The position numbers and the translations under genes are program-made. A DNA stretch of 41,298 nucleotides, from NCBI RefSeq assembly GCF_011044975.1, contig NZ_JAAKZV010000043.1, positions 1 through 41,298 of the forward strand, written 5' to 3'. Source of the DNA: Streptomyces coryli. GTDB taxonomy: Bacteria > Actinomycetota > Actinomycetes > Streptomycetales > Streptomycetaceae. Under the pieces are notes generated by a model that was given only the letters and a program-made list of their open reading frames with translations, did not search any database and was not told the origin of the DNA. Shown piece after piece: positions 25,088 to 32,866 of this stretch. How positions within the stretch are numbered: position 1 is the first letter of the stretch; each line of letters begins with the position of its first letter.

Positions 25088-25780
25088 TCACGCCCGTCGC
25101 GCCCCGGCGCCTCCCGAAATCGGCGACAAACGCCTCCGCATCAGACGAACATAGCCACCCGGGAGCGCTGCCAGGTACGCGGCGTGCGCCTCGAGCGAGG
25201 CGACGCCGCAGCGCAGCGGCTCACCGCTGACGTCGACACCGTGGGTCGCGCCGGAGCCGGCGAGACCGGGGACGATGTACCAGCGCACCGAGTGCGGTTG
25301 GAGACCTTCGTCGTCGACCTGTTCCGGGAAGACCCACCGGTTGCCCGCGTCGCGCACCGCGTCGAGCGTGGCGAGCCCGGCCGCCCGGTGGTCGGCCTGG
25401 TCGAAGCCGTAGGGCGTCTCGATCTCGTAGCCGGCGCCGAGTACGACGTCGGGCTTGAACCGGCGGATCTCGCGGCAGATGTCCCGGCGCAGGTCGAGGC
25501 CGTAAACGAGCACGCCGTCCGGATGCTTGAGGACGGTCAGGTGCTTGACGCCGACGACGGCGCAGGCGGCCCGCTGCTCGGCGACGCGCAGGCGCGCCGT
25601 CTCCTCGGGAGGGTTCGGCATGCCGGCCTCGCCCCGGGTGAGCAGGAGATAACCGACTTCGATGCCGCGCACGGTCCAGCGCGCGACGGCCGCGGACGTG
25701 CCGTACTCCATGTCGTCGGGGTGCGCGACAACGCAGAGCACGCGCTGGAAGGACTCCTCGGGAAGGGCTGGCAATGTCAT
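25088..25780 (-). CDS. PIG-L / LmbE-family deacetylase
   Basis: 230 residues from ATG 25778-25780 (MTLPALPEES), since the upstream ATG at 25789 would leave no space after GGAAGG. The zinc motif VVAHPDDMEYG (HPDD) near residue 20 and the third ligand His in FDQADHRAAGLATLDAV are present; LKHPDGVL and VLGAGYEIETPYGFDQADH match the LmbE family. Such enzymes deacetylate N-acetylglucosamine conjugates (mycothiol route, glycolipids, antibiotics). No dedicated partner is adjacent. Upstream of its neighbour, 24788-25087 shows no gene I can support. Confidence 0.9.
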   Translation of the reverse strand: MTLPALPEESFQRVLCVVAHPDDMEYGTSAAVARWTVRGIEVGYLLLTRGEAGMPNPPEETARLRVAEQRAACAVVGVKHLTVLKHPDGVLVYGLDLRRDICREIRRFKPDVVLGAGYEIETPYGFDQADHRAAGLATLDAVRDAGNRWVFPEQVDDEGLQPHSVRWYIVPGLAGSGATHGVDVSGEPLRCGVASLEAHAAYLAALPGGYVRLMRRRLSPISGGAGARRA

Positions 25781-25896
25781 GCTGGCCATCCTTCCGCGTT
25801 CATATCCCGCCCGTCGGTCATTCTCGTAGGCCGCGTGAGCCCGTCTCCCGAGTCGGCGTCCGTCGGATCACCGCTCCACCTGGCCGGGCGTGATCT

Positions 25897-26250
25897 TCAC
25901 GTCTCCGTGGGCTCCTGATCGTTGTGTTCTTGCTCCTGCGCCCAGGTGGACGCCCATTCGTCGAGCGGACGGAGGGCATCACGGAGTGCTGTCCCCAGCT
26001 GGGTGAGCTCGTAGCCATCGGCCGAGGGGGCGATGATCCCGCTGGATGTGAGTTCGCGGATCCGCTGGTAGAGGACGCTGGATGACAGCCCTTCGCACCG
26101 TGCCAGCAGCGCGCGGGCACCGAGCGGACCCGCACGCAGTTCCCAGAGAATGCGCAGCGCCCACCGACGGCCGAACAGATCCAGCGCGGCCATGAGGGGA
26201 CGGCCGGTCGTCGATCCGCGAACCGGTGTTCCTGGGCGCGGTGTCGGCAT
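25897..26250 (-). CDS. HxlR-family transcriptional regulator
   Basis: 117 residues from ATG 26248-26250, preceded by AAGGAGAAGG; an upstream in-frame start would run through an operator-like palindrome. LDLFGRRWALRILWELRAGP and LLARCEGLSSSVLYQRIREL then GIIAPSADGYELTQLG form the winged helix-turn-helix of HxlR proteins (the usual signature is G-x-K-W-x-x-x-I-L). A Cys in LARCEGL might serve as a redox or electrophile sensor, as in some HxlR proteins. It is divergent from the EthD gene; two matching palindromes in the shared region are its likely operators. Confidence 0.9.
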   Translation of the reverse strand: MPTPRPGTPVRGSTTGRPLMAALDLFGRRWALRILWELRAGPLGARALLARCEGLSSSVLYQRIRELTSSGIIAPSADGYELTQLGTALRDALRPLDEWASTWAQEQEHNDQEPTET

Positions 26251-26264
26251 GGCCTTCTCCTTGC

Positions 26265-26315
26265 GTTTCGTTATTCGAAACACTAGCATCCGCCCGGTGT
26301 TTCTGATTCCGAAAC
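26265..26315. promoter_or_regulatory. Pair of 17-bp palindromic operator-like sites (HxlR/EthD intergenic)
   Basis: Site 1 (26265-26281) is GTTTCGTTATTCGAAAC, with perfect 6-bp arms. Site 2 (26299-26315) is GTTTCTGATTCCGAAAC, with 5-bp arms and the same total length. Centres are 34 bp apart, close to three helical turns. They occupy the region between the HxlR start and the divergent ORF/EthD transcript, where the promoters should lie. Operator function for the HxlR protein is inferred. Confidence 0.6.
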
Positions 26316-26334
26316 GGACTCGACGGGAGAGCTG

Positions 26335-26475
26335 ATGTCACGGATAGCCCTGCTGGTACCGCCGTGCACCGACCAGGCCGGCACACTGCAAGCGCGCACG
26401 ATGCCCATGCACGGGCGGGGTCGCTACGAGTTGGGCAGCCGGCTGACACCTCTGGACGGAGGTCGTCATGCATAG
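26335..26475 (+). CDS. Small ORF overlapping the EthD start
   Basis: 46 residues from ATG 26335, preceded by GGGAGAGCTG, ending TAG 26473-26475, eight bases into the EthD gene. It begins MSRIALLVPP, reminiscent of the first strand of an NAD(P)-binding enzyme, and continues TMPMHGRGRYELGSRL without the nucleotide-binding glycines. It may be a leader peptide coupled to EthD translation, or the scar of a deletion inside a formerly larger reductase gene under HxlR control. No family can be assigned. Confidence 0.4.
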   Translation: MSRIALLVPPCTDQAGTLQARTMPMHGRGRYELGSRLTPLDGGRHA

Positions 26476-26779
26476 GTTGCTGGTCCTGTATCGCGAGCCC
26501 GCCGACCCTGACCACTTCCGCGATTACTACGTGACCAAGCACCTTCCGCTGGTGGCGAGTTGGCCCGGCCCGCTCGCGTGGCGCTACAGCTTCGACGTGG
26601 CGGCGCTCGAAGGGGAAGCGCCGTATTTCGCGGTCTTCGAAGCCGACTTCGCTGACGCCGCCGCCATGGCCGCAGCGCAGGCCTCGCCGCACGGCCGGCG
26701 GCTGGCCGCCGATGTCGCCAACTACGCGACCGGCGGTGTGGTGATCATCCACTATCCGGTGCAGGACGGCACCGGCTGA
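26468..26779 (+). CDS. EthD-domain protein
   Basis: 103 residues from ATG 26468 with GGAGG upstream. The ferredoxin-like EthD domain is visible as LLVLYREPADPDHFRDYYVT, then KHLPLVASWPG (the conserved Y-x-x-x-H-x-P-L pattern), YFAVFEADFADAAAMAAAQA and a final strand GGVVIIHY. EthD proteins are small dimeric helpers or enzymes found with oxidative or aromatic degradation genes. It is under the same divergent region as the HxlR gene and so is probably repressed by it until a toxic or electrophilic compound is sensed. Normal length. Confidence 0.9.
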   Translation: MHRLLVLYREPADPDHFRDYYVTKHLPLVASWPGPLAWRYSFDVAALEGEAPYFAVFEADFADAAAMAAAQASPHGRRLAADVANYATGGVVIIHYPVQDGTG

Positions 26780-26877
26780 GGCGGGCCGATACGGTCCGGG
26801 ACGCGTTCGGGCGGCCGCTTAAGGCCAGGTCCGGCTAGCGGCGGACACCGTTGGCGGTTGCCGGATGTCCGCTGCGG

Positions 26878-26946
26878 TCAAGCTTTGGCCAGGTTGAGTA
26901 CGACGAGGGTGTCGCCGTGGCGCATGTGATCCATGGCGGCGGTCAT
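26878..26946 (-). pseudogene. Possible serine-recombinase (resolvase) fragment
   Basis: Twenty-two codons read MTAAMDHMRHGDTLVVLNLA, K, A and stop. The pattern L/M-x-x-x-R-x-G-D-T-L-V-V is the well-conserved start of the second half of resolvase N-terminal domains, which normally continues W-K-L-D-R-L-G-R-S. Here that continuation is altered and terminated. It is a short degenerate piece only; the neighbourhood 26780-27050 shows no other gene. Confidence 0.3.
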
Positions 26947-27053
26947 GCCGGGGCAGAGTGGTGCCCTGGTGCGGCATTGCCGCCGGTCAACATCCCGGGG
27001 TGGGCACGCGCCCGGTCAGGTGACCTGCTCGGGCCCCAGACCCGCTGGACGCG

Positions 27054-27090
27054 AAGAAGGGCCGACACCGGGAGGGTGTCGGCCCTTCTT
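27054..27090 (-). terminator. Intrinsic terminator of cspA
   Basis: A 16-bp perfect stem (27054-27069 with 27075-27090, ends AAGAAGGGCC/GGCCCTTCTT) closes on a 5-base loop. It lies 40 bp beyond the cspA stop, and on the minus strand the stem ends in a TTCTT run. This is the strongest hairpin I see in the window. Confidence 0.85.
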
Positions 27091-27130
27091 CTGTTACGTC
27101 ACGCCGCGGCAGGCTTGGCCTGCCGGGGGC

Positions 27131-27334
27131 TTACAGTGCGCGGACGCGCGAGGCCTGCGGGCCCTTGGGGCCCTGCACAACCTCGAACTCCACGACCTGG
27201 TTCTCCTCCAGGCTGCGAAAGCCCGAGCTGTCGATCTCCGAGTAGTGCACGAAGACGTCCGGGCCGCCCTCCGCCTGGGCGATGAAGCCGAAGCCCTTCT
27301 CGGCGTTGAACCACTTCACGGTTCCCTGAGTCAT
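27131..27334 (-). CDS. Cold-shock protein CspA family
   Basis: 67 residues, the standard length. It begins [20 protein letters not shown], with RNP1 (KGFGFI) and RNP2 (DVFVHYSEI) aromatic RNA-binding motifs on the five-stranded OB fold, and ends [13 protein letters not shown]. It binds single-stranded nucleic acid and acts as an RNA chaperone. AAGGAG stands six bases before the ATG. The gene is monocistronic, with its own terminator at 27054-27090 and a hairpin in the 5' leader. Confidence 0.97.
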   Translation of the reverse strand: MTQGTVKWFNAEKGFGFIAQAEGGPDVFVHYSEIDSSGFRSLEENQVVEFEVVQGPKGPQASRVRAL

Positions 27335-27361
27335 TGGAAGCTCCTTACAGGGGCTGGGGTG

Positions 27362-27384
27362 GGACTCGCACTCTGCGAGTTCCC
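27362..27384 (-). promoter_or_regulatory. Hairpin in the cspA 5' leader
   Basis: ACTCGCA and TGCGAGT pair over seven bases with a 3-base loop, extended by GGG/CCC across one mismatch. It ends about 28 bases before the cspA start codon. Cold-shock mRNAs often have structured leaders that tune translation with temperature; here only the structure is seen. The remaining part of 27335-27923 includes an A/C-rich low-GC stretch (about 27420-27540, a likely promoter region for cspA) and no gene that I can support. Confidence 0.4.
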
Positions 27385-27923
27385 GGCCGGTTCACGACGC
27401 GGCTGCTCCAGCAACCTGGAAGGCAAGCATCGCGCCCGCAACATCGTTCTCTGCGAGCATGCGACTGGCACAAACACACAAACAAAACTGCGACCGCTTC
27501 GTACAACCACACCGCCGCCGAAATCATTCCCCTCCCCTCCCGGCCGCCGCCGGCCCGGTGACGAGTTCTTCGGCTACGGCGTCGGCATCGCTATGTTCAG
27601 GCACCGCTAAGTGGCGCAGCTGGCCGCCTGCAGGGCGTGACCCCCACCACAACAGGCAGGGGCCCGTATGCCCTGACCAGCGCATTTCGTCGGCTCCTTA
27701 GCATCGGACCGCAGTCGTGGGGCTGCGGGTGGCTCGCGGCCGGACCGTCGAGTCGCTCCGCCGAGCGGCCGCTGTCACGCCTCACCGGAGCTGGCACCAC
27801 GTCTCGGATCGCATCCACCATTAACCGCGAAGGTGGTGTTGTTAGCAGTCGGGACCTTCGTCCCTACCACCAGGCAGAGGCGCAGATATAGCACAGAGAG
27901 GAGCGCCGAACCGGAGGTGAATC

Positions 27924-28235
27924 GTGGACGGCATGGGACCGCCAAGGCCAACTGGGCCAATGCCAGGTGGCGGCTGCGTCCTCGTGATCGTCTTTGGGCC
28001 AGTCCTGGCGCTTGCCGGAGTCGGCTTCATCATCGGTGCGGTGCTACGTAACGCCGTGTCGCCCTGGATCGGCGTACTCGTGGGCGGGATCGCAGTATGT
28101 CTCGGCGTATGGAGCGGCTACCGGCTGGGGCTGTGGCCGCTGCGGAAGGTTCCGGAAGAAAAGATGGACGATGAGATGCGGGAAGGGGTCCGGCAGTTCC
28201 TCTCGGACGAGGACGACCGTGACGACATGAAGTGA
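27924..28235 (+). CDS. Small two-helix membrane protein
   Basis: 103 residues from GTG 27924, with GGAGGTGA upstream. A Pro/Gly-rich start is followed by two hydrophobic helices (CVLVIVFGPVLALAGVGFII and VLVGGIAVCLGVWSGYRLG), then a charged tail PEEKMDDEMREGVRQFLSDE with many acidic residues. It should be an inner-membrane protein with a cytosolic acidic tail. No family recognised. It stands alone between cspA and the methyltransferase. Confidence 0.7.
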   Translation: MDGMGPPRPTGPMPGGGCVLVIVFGPVLALAGVGFIIGAVLRNAVSPWIGVLVGGIAVCLGVWSGYRLGLWPLRKVPEEKMDDEMREGVRQFLSDEDDRDDMK

Positions 28236-28437
28236 GGGACGATACTCCCCTCCGCGCTGCGGCCGAAGCCGCATCGGCCATCCAACACGGACCAGGATGG
28301 CTACCTACCCGTCGGATGCGACGCCCCCACGAGGGCAGACACGACGAGGGTCGGCCACCCACCGCTGAAAGTCCCACTGATGCGGCGCTGTCGGAGCTGG
28401 GGCCTACGCTCCCTCCTGGCGACAGCGAGGAGCGGTG

Positions 28438-29205
28438 ATGGCGTACACAACACGAGACCAGTGGCACGAGCACTACGCCGAGGGCGGCGGCTGGCGCCCG
28501 GTACGACCCGAAGAGCTCGACCCGCTCGCCGCCCGGCTCGGCCCCGGAGCCGGCCGGCGGCTGCTCGATGTCGGCTGCGGCGACGGCGGCTACGCGGCCT
28601 CGCTCGCCGGGCTCGGCTTCACCGTGCTCGGCGTCGACTACGCCGCCTCCGCCATCGAGGCCGCCCGCGCCCGCCCCTCCGCCGGCGTCGAGCTCGGCTT
28701 CCAGGTCTTCGACATCGAACAAGACGACCCGGCGACGCTGCCGGACGACACCTTCGACGTGATCACCGTGCGGCTCGTGCTCGCCTTCCTCGACCAACCC
28801 CGTTTCCTGGGCACCGCCCGACGGCTCCTCGCCCCCACCGGGCAACTGGTCGTCACCACCCCGCTTGCCGAACGGCTCCCCGCCGAGCGCCAGGACATCG
28901 GCCTGACCGCCGACGACCTCGCCGTGCTGCAGACCGGCTGGAGCCGCGTCGAGACGTACGACGTCGACACCCTCCGCGTGATCACCCTGAGTGACACGCC
29001 GACCGATCAGCGGACGGTGTCAGACCTATCCGGCAAGCTGATAGCCATGCCTGCGCCCAACACGAGCCCCGGCCCTGCCATGGACGAACTCGACTCCGCT
29101 CGCGCCGAGCACCACGGCCGGCCGGAGCCGCTGCTGACCTTCCCTGAGGGCGACGACCCCGACGGCCCGGATCTCCCGGACGTTGAGGAACCCGAAGAGG
29201 TCTAG
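28438..29205 (+). CDS. Class I SAM-dependent methyltransferase
   Basis: 255 residues from ATG 28438, preceded by GAGGAGCGGTG. Motif I is LLDVGCGDGGYAASLAG near residue 43, followed by VLGVDYAASAIEAARARP (motif II acidic residue) and DDTFDVITVRLVLAFLDQP and LLAPTGQLVVTTPL. The methyltransferase domain ends around residue 185; the remaining 65 residues are an acidic Pro/Asp/Glu-rich tail (PEGDDPDGPDLPDVEEPEE). The next gene, 25 bp downstream, encodes a DnaB N-domain protein whose N-terminus is similarly acidic. The methyl acceptor is unknown. Confidence 0.88.
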   Translation: MAYTTRDQWHEHYAEGGGWRPVRPEELDPLAARLGPGAGRRLLDVGCGDGGYAASLAGLGFTVLGVDYAASAIEAARARPSAGVELGFQVFDIEQDDPATLPDDTFDVITVRLVLAFLDQPRFLGTARRLLAPTGQLVVTTPLAERLPAERQDIGLTADDLAVLQTGWSRVETYDVDTLRVITLSDTPTDQRTVSDLSGKLIAMPAPNTSPGPAMDELDSARAEHHGRPEPLLTFPEGDDPDGPDLPDVEEPEEV

Positions 29206-29230
29206 GGCGGCCGCGGAGTAGTCTGCCGCG

Positions 29231-29737
29231 ATGGTGAAGACCCTCGTTGCTACCCCCGATCCGGAGGAACCCGAGGAGTCCCGCCGCGGGCCGGCGCCCG
29301 CCGACGGGCTGCAGGACGTCTACGCCGAGATGCAGGTGCTCGGCGCGATGCTCCGGCACGCGGACGTGCGCGCGCTGGCCGCCACGGTGTTGGACGCCTC
29401 GATGTTCACCGCGCCGCATCGACGGCGTGTCTTCAGCGCGTGCGTGAGGATCCGGGGGCGCGGTCAAGTGCCTGCGGCCGGCACAGTCGCGGCCGAGATG
29501 CACGGCACCGACAAGGCGGCGATGGACGAGGCCGCCGACTACATGCGCGGCCTTGTCGCGAAGACGGCCCCCCAGCCGGTGGCCACCCACTATGTGGCGA
29601 TCGTGCGCGATCTGGCCGCTTACCGCGCCCTTGCACCCGCGGTGCCGCCAACTCTGCGGTCTGTCGCGGGCGGCGCTGCCGAATTCGGTGCGCCGTCGTT
29701 GATGCGGGGCTTCCTCATCGACGAGAACGACGACTAG
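29231..29737 (+). CDS. Stand-alone DnaB N-terminal-domain protein
   Basis: 168 residues from ATG 29231. After an acidic leader (TPDPEEPEESRRGPAPADG) it shows DVYAEMQVLGAMLRHADVRA, then TVLDASMFTAPHRRRVFSA and RIRGRGQVPAAGTVAAEMHG. This is the pattern of the helical N-terminal domain of replicative helicase DnaB (E-x-x-V-L-G-A-x-L, F-x-x-x-x-H-x-x-I-F, T-V-A-x-E-L). The RecA-like ATPase domain is absent and the protein ends naturally after FLIDENDD. In DnaB this domain mediates hexamer and primase contacts, so this could be a helicase- or primase-interacting modulator. It probably shares a transcript with the methyltransferase. Confidence 0.75.
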   Translation: MVKTLVATPDPEEPEESRRGPAPADGLQDVYAEMQVLGAMLRHADVRALAATVLDASMFTAPHRRRVFSACVRIRGRGQVPAAGTVAAEMHGTDKAAMDEAADYMRGLVAKTAPQPVATHYVAIVRDLAAYRALAPAVPPTLRSVAGGAAEFGAPSLMRGFLIDENDD

Positions 29738-29802
29738 AACCGCCGGTTGCTGGAGGAGTGGCCCAAGACATCAGCGGCTTGTTGAGGAACGCCGTGTAGT
29801 CG

Positions 29803-30087
29803 TTGTTCATGGCGAGCTGGGGAAGCCGGCGTTCCACGAGTAGCCGTGGCGCGTGGCGTAGCAGTCTCGGGCTGGCTCATCCACAGTGCGGGCGCGGACG
29901 GTGGCCGCCGCTTCGCGAACTGATCTGCTTCGCCCTCTACTTGTGGGGCGCCGCTACCGACCAGAACGGCACCAACGTCGACCACCGGGAGGTCGTAGGG
30001 ACCATCGTCGGCCACACCACGGCGACCCTGGCTGACATCCGGATGTTCATGACCGCGCTCGCGGCCCTGGGATGCGGCAACGGGTAG
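29803..30087 (+). CDS. Hypothetical fragment with coding composition
   Basis: From about 29910 the frame has strongly GC-rich third positions and reads LRELICFALYLWGAATDQNG, later DHREVVGTIVGHTTATLADI and MTALAALGCGNG before TAG. The first 35 codons do not look coding, so the true start is unclear and a 5' deletion is likely. No family recognised. The rest of 29738-30191 holds no supported gene. Confidence 0.35.
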   Translation: MFMASWGSRRSTSSRGAWRSSLGLAHPQCGRGRWPPLRELICFALYLWGAATDQNGTNVDHREVVGTIVGHTTATLADIRMFMTALAALGCGNG

Positions 30088-30197
30088 GCAGCGGAGACGC
30101 GGCAACTACCTTGAGATTGCCGACGTGATCCTGACGAGGCTAATCAAGGAGATAGATGCCTGCACGTACTTCGAGCGTGGTAAGGCCCTGAGTGGGG

Positions 30198-31193
30198 ATG
30201 AGAGCGGACGAGCCGGTGGTGCTGGGGCGCACCGCCTTGCAGGCCACCCGTCTCGGGCTCGGGCTCGCCTCCCTCGGAGGACTGTTCGCTCCCGTCTCAG
30301 AAGACGACGCGGTGCGCACCGTCGACCGCGCCTGGGACATGGGCGTCCGGCTCTTCGACACGGCGCCCGTCTACGGCTACGGACGGTCGGAGCGCCGCGC
30401 CGGGGCTGCCCTCGGCAGCCGTCCCCGTGAGCAGTACGTCCTGTGCACCAAGGTCGGCCGCCTGATCGTGCCCGGGGGCGATGACACGCAGCCCATCTGG
30501 GCCGATCCGCCGCCGGGCGTCGGACCTCGGCGCGACTACTCGTACGCCGGGGTCATGCAATCGGTCGAGGAGAGCCTGGGACGTCTGGGCCTGGACCGGA
30601 TCGACATCCTCCATGTGCACGACCCGGATGAGGACTTCCCCGTGGCGGTATCGGAGGCCTACCGGGCGCTGGCCGAGCTGCGCGCCCGGGGCACGATCGG
30701 CGCGGTGTCGATCGGCGTCAACCATGCCCCGGTGGCGGTTCGCTACCTCAGGGAGGTGGACCCGCCAGGCCCCGACTGCGTGATGCTCGCGGGCCGCTAC
30801 AACCTTCTCGACCACTCCGGTCTCGACGAACTGCTGCCGCTGTGCGCGTCACGGGGCATCGCCGTCATGGCCGCAGGTGTCTACCAGTCAGGGCTGCTCG
30901 CCGACCCCCGCCCCGGAGCCCCGCACGGCTATCCCACGGTGCCGGCTGAACTGGCCCGGCGGGTCGCCGCATGGCACGCGCTCTGCCGGAGGTTCGAGGT
31001 ACCTGTGACGGCTGCCGCCGTTCAGTTCCCGTTCGGTCACCGCGCGGTGGCCTGCGTGGTGGTTGGAGCCCGGGCACCGGATGAGGTGGACGAGACCGCT
31101 CGAATGCTCGCCCACCCCGTACCGGGAGAGTTCTGGGCCGCCGCGCGGACGGCCGGATTGCTGCCCGCGGGAGTGCCGACCCCGGGCGGGTGA
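30198..31193 (+). CDS. Aldo/keto reductase (D-threo-aldose/L-fucose dehydrogenase-like)
   Basis: 331 residues from ATG 30198 (GTG 30192 also in frame). The TIM-barrel AKR signature is complete: FDTAPVYGYGRSERRAG (catalytic Asp and Tyr), VLCTKVGRLI (Lys), and DILHVHDPD (His). GLGLASLGGLFAPVSEDDAV at the N-terminus and AGRYNLLDHSGLDELLPLC fit the D-threo-aldose 1-dehydrogenase branch, which oxidises L-fucose and related sugars. NAD(P)-binding residues lie in CVVVGARAPDEVDE near the end. An alpha-L-fucosidase is encoded at 23369-24787, so a role in fucose use is conceivable but the genes are not in one operon. Confidence 0.92.
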   Translation: MRADEPVVLGRTALQATRLGLGLASLGGLFAPVSEDDAVRTVDRAWDMGVRLFDTAPVYGYGRSERRAGAALGSRPREQYVLCTKVGRLIVPGGDDTQPIWADPPPGVGPRRDYSYAGVMQSVEESLGRLGLDRIDILHVHDPDEDFPVAVSEAYRALAELRARGTIGAVSIGVNHAPVAVRYLREVDPPGPDCVMLAGRYNLLDHSGLDELLPLCASRGIAVMAAGVYQSGLLADPRPGAPHGYPTVPAELARRVAAWHALCRRFEVPVTAAAVQFPFGHRAVACVVVGARAPDEVDETARMLAHPVPGEFWAAARTAGLLPAGVPTPGG

Positions 31194-31661
31194 CTCGCGG
31201 TCGCGGTCGAGGGTGTGGGGCGCGGCCGCCGTCGACGATCCGGCTCAGTCTTCGCCCGATTCCGATGTCTGCGCGTTGAAGGAGTTGCCCGGGCGAGTGC
31301 AGGGCGCGAAGGCGACGCTCGTACACCTCCCGCCGCTTCGTCGTGCCCGATCGCGGGTCGAAGTCTGTGGCTACCTGCAGGTCGGTGACAGATTGCCAGC
31401 GTGCTTTTGGGTACGCACGAGGCCTGCGCGCCGGCGCATTGCGACATGGGGACCTGACTTGCGAAAACCCTTGCCCCGATCGTGTGACCTTGCCGCTCGG
31501 GGGTGCTTTCCGGTGTGGTGCCGAGTCGCGGGAGCCGTCGGTGAGCGTGGGAGGCTGATGTGTATGGGATCAGCGAGCCTCGAGATCGACCGGTCACCGT
31601 CGGATGCCTCGGGCCCGCGAGCTCCAGTGGGTCCAGCAGCTACCGGGTTGGGGTGCATCTG
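31194..31661 (+). other. 468-bp stretch without a supported gene
   Basis: Between the aldo/keto reductase and the arginase-family gene both strands have only short frames. None has a ribosome binding site together with coding composition or a recognisable motif. No clear hairpin terminator is seen either. The region may contain the promoter of the arginase-like gene. Confidence 0.4.
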
Positions 31662-32567
31662 ATGACGATCGAGTTGATCGGTGTGCCCTTCGACGGCTAC
31701 GGCCGTGACGGTCACCAAGCCCGGGCTGCCTCGGCGCTGCGCGAAGCCGGGCTGGTCGACGCATTGGCACCGCACTCGGTCCGGGACAGCGGCGATCTGA
31801 GCCTGCCGGTCTTCGAGACCGGCCGCGGCCCGCAGACGGGACTCCTCAACGAGCGCGCGCTGTTGGCGATGGCCGAGCAGCTGAATGAGCGTGTCGCCAC
31901 CGCGATCACCGACGAGGTGTTCCCGGTCGTCGTCGGTGGGGACTGCGCGCTGTTGCTGGGGGTGGTCCCTGCGCTGCGTGATGTGATTGAGCGGCCCGGC
32001 CTGCTGTTCCTCGATGGCCACGAGGACACGATGCCCTTGGACGTCGTCGAGGACGGCGAGGCCGCGAACTGCGAGATCGGACTGCTGCTCGGCGTGACCG
32101 GCCGGCTGCTCACCGGCCCTCTCGCGCAACGACTGCCCGCTTTGGAGATCAACGGGCTTGCCATGCTCGGCCAGCGTGATGACGAATGGCGGCGCCGGTT
32201 CAACGTCGGCTCGGTGTCCGACCTCGGTGTCTGGTCACGCCCCCTGAACCTGATGCGTGATGACCCTGGCGAGGCCGCGCGTGCCGCGGCGACCCACCTG
32301 CAAGCGAACACGAACCGGTGGTGGCTGCACATCGACCTGGACGTCCTGGACCCCGAAGTCTTCGGTGCGCAAGGACTGCCCGACTACCCGGACGAGCCCG
32401 ACGGTCTGGACTTCGGCCAGCTCACCGCCGTCACTACCGAAGCGGTGGGTACAGGCGGCTGCGCGGGGCTGAGTGTGGCGATCTATGACCCGGAACAAGA
32501 CCCCGACAGCGCCGACGCAGAGGCGACCGTCAACCTGGTCCGCGAGACGATCCGGGCGCTTACGTGA
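31662..32567 (+). CDS. Arginase/agmatinase (ureohydrolase) family protein
   Basis: 301 residues from ATG 31662 (MTIELIGVPFDGYGRDG). The three metal regions of the family are recognisable: PVVVGGDCALLLGVVPAL, LLFLDGHEDTMPLD (D-x-H-x-D) and WWLHIDLDVLDPEVF (D-x-D-x-x-D-P). In the first one the Mn ligand His of the GGDH motif is Cys. The other ligands are present. Members hydrolyse arginine, agmatine or other guanidino and amidino compounds; with the altered ligand this one may bind a different metal or have another substrate. It appears monocistronic. Confidence 0.85.
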   Translation: MTIELIGVPFDGYGRDGHQARAASALREAGLVDALAPHSVRDSGDLSLPVFETGRGPQTGLLNERALLAMAEQLNERVATAITDEVFPVVVGGDCALLLGVVPALRDVIERPGLLFLDGHEDTMPLDVVEDGEAANCEIGLLLGVTGRLLTGPLAQRLPALEINGLAMLGQRDDEWRRRFNVGSVSDLGVWSRPLNLMRDDPGEAARAAATHLQANTNRWWLHIDLDVLDPEVFGAQGLPDYPDEPDGLDFGQLTAVTTEAVGTGGCAGLSVAIYDPEQDPDSADAEATVNLVRETIRALT

Positions 32568-32663
32568 TTTGCCGGGCGACGAACCAGCAGGTGGTTTCCG
32601 GGGCCTTCCTGGTTGTTGTCGTCATCGCTCAGACCTGATTGGGCCGTAGGCGTCAGGTTCTTT

Positions 32664-32683
32664 AGGGCCTGTCCGGCGGATCT
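32664..32683 (+). repeat. 20-bp direct repeat, copy 1 (IS5-type end)
   Basis: AGGGCCTGTCCGGCGGATCT occurs here and again at 33384-33403, where it begins the IS5-family element. Immediately before copy 1 lies GGTTCTTTAG (32656-32665), the same ten bases that end the IS5 transposase at 34341-34350. Copy 1 therefore looks like the scar of an earlier IS5 insertion. The rest of 32568-32866 has a short coding-like frame (TELARRIIEEVQERLGGGG) and nothing else I can support. Confidence 0.55.
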
Positions 32684-32866
32684 AGGATTGATTGGGTGAA
32701 GGTACCGAGCTCGCCCGGCGGATCATCGAGGAGGTGCAGGAACGGCTGGGTGGGGGCGGCCGGAGGCCCTGACCGGGGAGCGGATCGGGGCGTGCCGGGA
32801 AGAAGTAGCATCGTCGCCGACATGGCGAGGTGAAGGCCGTCGCTTGCTGACAAGGCGGTGTGAAGC

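Noticed and set aside
27597-27900. Small frames between cspA and the membrane protein
   Set aside because: Short, lacking ribosome binding sites and any motif on both strands.
29740-30105. Minus-strand frame downstream of the DnaB-domain gene
   Set aside because: No start with ribosome binding site, no family match, and the plus strand has better third-position bias in the same interval.
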